54,716 nucleotides of DNA from Rhodospirillaceae bacterium (GTDB taxonomy: Bacteria; Pseudomonadota; Alphaproteobacteria; UBA8366). Below are positions 51,383-54,716 of the stretch, in pieces. Under the pieces are notes generated by a model. That model saw only the letters and a program-made list of their open reading frames with translations, was not told where the DNA came from and searched no databases. The translations under genes were made by a program, and so were the position numbers. Within the stretch, counting starts at the first letter, position 1. Each line of letters begins with the position of its first letter. Location: contig PBKG01000001.1 of NCBI GenBank assembly GCA_002722095.1, positions 76,334 to 131,049 of the forward strand, read 5' to 3'.

Positions 51383-52477
51383 ATGAAAATCGAAAGCTAC
51401 GAAGCGATCGCGCTTAACGTTCCGGAGGACGACCCGCTCGCAAATATGCCGGAGGAAGCAGGTCGCACTCGCCCCGTCGTTGGGTTGAGACTTAGAACCG
51501 ACAATGGCCTCGAAGGTATCGCAGTTACGCTCTATGGCGGAAAACTGAACGGCACCTTGAAAAAGGCGGTCGAGGAATTGGCCGAATTGACCATCGGCGA
51601 AGACCCGACGCGGATCGAGCATATTACGGCGAAATTCCGCGCGGCGACCGGCGACCCCACTGGATCTCAGGGAATTTTCACCCTCGCCCATTCCGCGATC
51701 GATATCGCGCTGTGGGATATCAAGGGCAAAGCGTTAGAGACTCCCCTTTGGAAATTGCTTGGCGGTCATCGCGACCGGGTCCCGACCTACGCCTCCGGTT
51801 CGCTACGACGTGGCCTCACCGACGATCAGGCCCAGGAAGCCGCCGCAACATTGATTGCCAAGGGGTTCAAGCAAATGAAGACCCAGATGGCGCTGCCGGG
51901 TAATCCGTCGCCGGAAGATGAAATCCGCCGTATTCAGGTCATTCGCGACGTAATCGGTCCCGATATCAAATTGATGTGCGACATCAACCAGGGCTGGCGA
52001 CCGGAGCAAGCCATCGATATCGGCAATCGGGCGGAGGAAGTCGGACTGTTTTGGCTAGAAGACGTGACCCGGGCCGACGACTACGACGGGCTTGCCCGCG
52101 TTACCGCAGCGCTAAAGACGCCAATTGCCGGTGGTGAATACCTTTACGGCATCGCACCGTTCCACCGCATGATTCAGTCCCATTCGGTCGATATTTTGAT
52201 GATCGACATCGTACGGGCCGGCGGCGTCAGCCAATGGATGAAGATCGCCGCCATGGGCGAAGCAGCCAACCTGCCGGTGGTCAGCCATGTGATGCCGGAA
52301 ATTCTGGTGCATGTGGTTGCAGCCTGTCCCAATGGTCTGACCGTCGAATACATGCCTTGGATGCTGGAGTTGTTCGAAGAAACGCCGCCGATAGAACGTG
52401 GCGAATTGGTCCTGCCAAAGGCGCCAGGCTTAGGATTGAAGTTCGACGAAAAAGCGCTCAAGACCTTCGCCGCCTGA
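51383..52477 (+). CDS. Mandelate racemase/muconate lactonizing enzyme family protein
   Basis: A 364-residue enolase-superfamily enzyme, with a capping domain (1-120) and a barrel. Metal ligands are in CDINQGW (Asp, Asn), WLEDV (Glu) and GGEYL (Glu). The His-Asp dyad sits in MIDIVRAGG and VSHVMPE. The first barrel lysine is Lys166 in MKTQ, but the second lysine of the usual KxK motif is Gln168, so only the His side appears able to act as acid/base. The family dehydrates or epimerises sugar acids. A clean ribosome-binding site (GAGGAGA) lies before the ATG. Confidence 0.87.
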   Translation: MKIESYEAIALNVPEDDPLANMPEEAGRTRPVVGLRLRTDNGLEGIAVTLYGGKLNGTLKKAVEELAELTIGEDPTRIEHITAKFRAATGDPTGSQGIFTLAHSAIDIALWDIKGKALETPLWKLLGGHRDRVPTYASGSLRRGLTDDQAQEAAATLIAKGFKQMKTQMALPGNPSPEDEIRRIQVIRDVIGPDIKLMCDINQGWRPEQAIDIGNRAEEVGLFWLEDVTRADDYDGLARVTAALKTPIAGGEYLYGIAPFHRMIQSHSVDILMIDIVRAGGVSQWMKIAAMGEAANLPVVSHVMPEILVHVVAACPNGLTVEYMPWMLELFEETPPIERGELVLPKAPGLGLKFDEKALKTFAA

Positions 52478-52511
52478 CGCAACGTCAGGATCGCCTTTGA
52501 CGGACCGGCGT

Positions 52512-53654
52512 CTAGCCGTCGCGTTTACGTTGATCCATGCCGCCGGGGCCTCCATCGACAGGCTCCAGGGGTGCGGTTAAGGCGACGCCCGGCAGCCGTG
52601 TTCCGGCCGGACGGCCATCCTCGTTATAGCCGCGAAGGTTCTCATAGACCGGGGGCAATTGCGGCCCGTCCGGACAGGCCAGGTGCAATCGCAATAGATG
52701 TCTGCGCTTCGCGAGATCGGGAAAATCTTCGAATCCCGTTCGGGAATGCAAAATGAAATGATTGCAGACCAGCTGTATATCGCCGGGCATGAAGTCCATA
52801 TTTAGATGGTGAGCCGGATCCGCTGCGATATCGTCGAACATATCCATGGCATCGTTGAGCTCGGCGGATATCGGCGGCAACTCGGAAAAACGCGCCGCCT
52901 TGCGAACCGTGCTGCGCACATAGGTCGTAAACAATCGCTGCTGGAATGGATTGAACGCGGGAATGCAATACCAGGGCCCCTGACCCACCGGCACTTCTTC
53001 GCGTCTATCGCGGTAGATCGGCCCCATAAGCAGGCGCACATAATCGGGCCGGCGTTTGAGCAACTCGTTATAAACCGTAATCGAACTGACCAGACTGCTG
53101 AGCCCGCCGGAGCGCGCCTGACGCACGCAGAGCAGACCCACGATATCCGCTGAATCCGTATGGAATTTCAGTCGCGCATTCGATTGGTAGCCACGCCCCG
53201 TGGTTTTGTTTTTATCGACGCCAATATCGCAAACATGCCCGAGCGCATGTCCCTTGGCGTTTTGCGGAATGGCCTTGCCCAAATGCGCCCCTATGCCGAA
53301 ATAGCCGAGGCCCCGTTGCAATGGCGTGAGATCATCGACCGGGAACCCGCGCAACAGTGTAAATCCGCGGCCATTAAACAAATCCGCTTTTACGCCAGTG
53401 AGCAAATCCCCCCATGACGGCAACGGAAAATTCTCTGCGGTAAGTTCCAATACGCCAAGCCCGGTCGCCTCCGCCTGGGCGATAGCAGACCTGAGGTCGG
53501 CAATTTGCTCGTCCCCAATTCCAACTATCCAACTTTCGGGTCGAGCCTCTAAATCAGGCCCATACCACGCAGCCGCCCCTTCCAATGGAGCCAAATGCAT
53601 ATCATCCGAAACCGGTGTTACCGGAACCGAAGGAAAATCCGCCGCGACCTGCAT
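52512..53654 (-). CDS. TauD/TfdA-family 2-oxoglutarate-dependent oxygenase
   Basis: A 380-residue oxygenase of the TauD/TfdA type, longer than the 280-residue TauD because of an N-terminal extension. The metal site is HTD in KFHTDSADIVG, and the distal histidine is in ILHSRTGFEDF, with arginines in KRRHLLRLHL for 2-oxoglutarate binding. The family oxidises taurine, gamma-butyrobetaine and small organic acids; the extended form is common in alphaproteobacteria and has mostly unknown substrates. It is convergent with the enolase-superfamily gene, 34 bases away. Confidence 0.85.
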   Translation of the reverse strand: MQVAADFPSVPVTPVSDDMHLAPLEGAAAWYGPDLEARPESWIVGIGDEQIADLRSAIAQAEATGLGVLELTAENFPLPSWGDLLTGVKADLFNGRGFTLLRGFPVDDLTPLQRGLGYFGIGAHLGKAIPQNAKGHALGHVCDIGVDKNKTTGRGYQSNARLKFHTDSADIVGLLCVRQARSGGLSSLVSSITVYNELLKRRPDYVRLLMGPIYRDRREEVPVGQGPWYCIPAFNPFQQRLFTTYVRSTVRKAARFSELPPISAELNDAMDMFDDIAADPAHHLNMDFMPGDIQLVCNHFILHSRTGFEDFPDLAKRRHLLRLHLACPDGPQLPPVYENLRGYNEDGRPAGTRLPGVALTAPLEPVDGGPGGMDQRKRDG

Positions 53655-53833
53655 CCTATGGTCTCACCCGCTAATTTGTTTCTTCGGCCAGAATATGCCC
53701 GGACTAACGGAGCGTAAAGACGCCACCCGATCAAAACTCTATTTAACCAATTGTGAGAATACAGTTGGCCGGAATCTTGCTTTTAATTTCGCGTTCTGTG
53801 ATCCAGACGATCAGTATGCACGTAAGGAAGAAT

Positions 53834-54538
53834 ATGGACCGGCCTTTTTTCATTTCCCTTCGGCGTTTTGCATGCACCGCTCTATTGGCATGCGCACTCG
53901 TTGGGGGTATCGGACTGAGCGGCATAGCCTCGGTCTTAACTACCGATCCGATCAAATTCCGGATCACTCAAGACGGCGACAAGCTTGGCCATCACAGCGT
54001 ATCATTTCGGAGAATCAACGGCGATTTGCACGTCAATATCGCCATCGATATTCAGGTCCGGCTCTTTTTCCTGCCGGTTTTTTCCTATCGCCATCGCAAT
54101 CACGAGATTTGGCGCGATGGGCGCTTGATATCCTTGCATTCCGAAACCGACGATGACGGTGACAAATACTGGGTCAAGGCTACCGCGTCCGACGATGCGT
54201 TGAATGTAGAAGGCACCAACGGCAGCTTTCAAGCGCCCTTGGACACGATTCCGACTAGTTACTGGTCGATCAAAACCATCGGCAAATCTGTTCTATTGGA
54301 CACGCAACACGGCAAACTTGTCGATGTTTCGATTTCCCCGGCCGGAGAAAACACGCTCGACACCTTTAACGGTTCGGTCGACGCACAACGCTACGACGTC
54401 ACCGGCGATCTGAACCTGTCGCTTTGGTATTCGAAATCCGGCGATTGGGTGAAAACATCGTTCAACGTGCGCGGTGCTGAGATCGAGTATTTTCTCGATT
54501 CTGACGTCCTGCGAACGGCTGAAAGATCCCCTGAATAA
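53834..54538 (+). CDS. Exported DUF6134-like protein
   Basis: A 234-residue protein with an N-terminal membrane or signal segment (CTALLACALVGGIGLSGIAS) and a beta-rich body (FRITQDGDKLGHHSVSFRR, FSYRHRNHEIWRDGRL, PTSYWSIKTI). It resembles the DUF6134 group, whose function is unknown. The ATG at 53834 follows AAGGAAG; the frame is open further upstream to 53753 without such a site. The next gene, an SDR, begins 39 bases downstream in the same direction, suggesting a small operon that continues past the window. Confidence 0.7.
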   Translation: MDRPFFISLRRFACTALLACALVGGIGLSGIASVLTTDPIKFRITQDGDKLGHHSVSFRRINGDLHVNIAIDIQVRLFFLPVFSYRHRNHEIWRDGRLISLHSETDDDGDKYWVKATASDDALNVEGTNGSFQAPLDTIPTSYWSIKTIGKSVLLDTQHGKLVDVSISPAGENTLDTFNGSVDAQRYDVTGDLNLSLWYSKSGDWVKTSFNVRGAEIEYFLDSDVLRTAERSPE

Positions 54539-54577
54539 ATTCGACGCCTACGCTTATGTTCCAGCCACGACCGGCCG

Positions 54578-54716
54578 ATGGTTCAAAATAATTCAAACAA
54601 AGTCGCTTGGATCACCGGTGCCAGTTCGGGGATTGGCCACGGCCTAGCATTAAAAATGGCCGCAGAAGGCTGGCATGTCGGAGCCACCGCCCGTTCGGCG
54701 CCAAAACTGGAATCAC
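54578..54716 (+). CDS. Short-chain dehydrogenase, 5' part only
   Basis: The first 46 codons of an SDR gene that runs off the right edge. The cofactor motif ITGASSGIGHGLALKMA and the following beta strand WHVGATAR, with an arginine typical of NADP binding, are clear. It follows the DUF6134-like gene by 39 bases. The active site is outside the window. Confidence 0.8.
   Translation, partial: MVQNNSNKVAWITGASSGIGHGLALKMAAEGWHVGATARSAPKLES

Overview
The window looks like a stretch of chromosome from a free-living, probably marine or soil, alphaproteobacterium (Rhodospirillales-like). This is an inference from gene content (CoA-transferase/acyl-CoA enzymes, MmgE/PrpD, form II CoxL-like molybdoenzyme, TauD/TfdA oxygenases, GMC oxidoreductase), the Shine-Dalgarno style and a moderate GC content. 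No rRNA, tRNA, CRISPR array or insertion sequence was seen. The coding is dense: 46 genes, no recognisable DNA-binding transcription factor and one histidine kinase.

Layout. 219-2922: TcuA-like flavoprotein plus PrpF-type isomerase. 3002-8544: a CMD-family protein, a TPR protein coupled to a 2OG-Fe(II) oxygenase, an acyl-CoA-dehydrogenase-like enzyme that lacks the usual catalytic glutamates (possible 3-sulfinopropanoyl-CoA desulfinase), and an orphan molybdopterin hydroxylase subunit. 8694-15833: PrpD-like enzyme, CysK-like PLP enzyme, TylF-type methyltransferase and sulfotransferase in one operon, facing two tandem DHA2 exporters (possible small-molecule cluster). 16122-18350: FecR-RTX protein. 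18474-21588: polyamine operon (type III PLP decarboxylase, deoxyhypusine-synthase-like enzyme, agmatinase/arginase family). 21585-26157 (minus strand): CoA transferase, ADP-forming acyl-CoA synthetase, thioesterase and SDR, an acyl-CoA catabolic operon. 26328-29314: TauD oxygenase, ANL ligase and an unknown protein. 29311-32593: histidine kinase overlapping a peptide-type ABC binding protein. 32782-35739: an SDR lacking its catalytic Ser and Tyr, a secreted unknown and a GMC oxidoreductase.

The most unusual region is 35943-42805, ended by a hairpin at 42813-42846. One run of genes encodes a TPR-secretin outer-membrane lipoprotein, a small FHA protein, a MotA/TolQ/ExbB-type proton-channel subunit, a MotB/TolR-like single-pass protein whose periplasmic part is a coiled coil plus a von Willebrand A domain, a membrane-anchored FHA/repeat/Sel1 protein, and an exported protein joining a degenerate nuclease fold to a trypsin-like protease. 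Read together, these look like a proton-motive-force-driven, envelope-spanning machine with phosphothreonine-reading modules. I do not recognise it as any named secretion, motility or Tol/Ton system. It is followed by a row of small envelope genes (lipoprotein, holin-like, secreted) and a 1492-residue exported protein made of about four degenerate repeats of roughly 310 residues and a Cys-containing coiled-coil hairpin.

49173-54716: two overlapping zinc alcohol dehydrogenases, an enolase-superfamily dehydratase/racemase, another TauD-type oxygenase, a DUF6134-like exported protein, and the start of an SDR that runs off the right edge.
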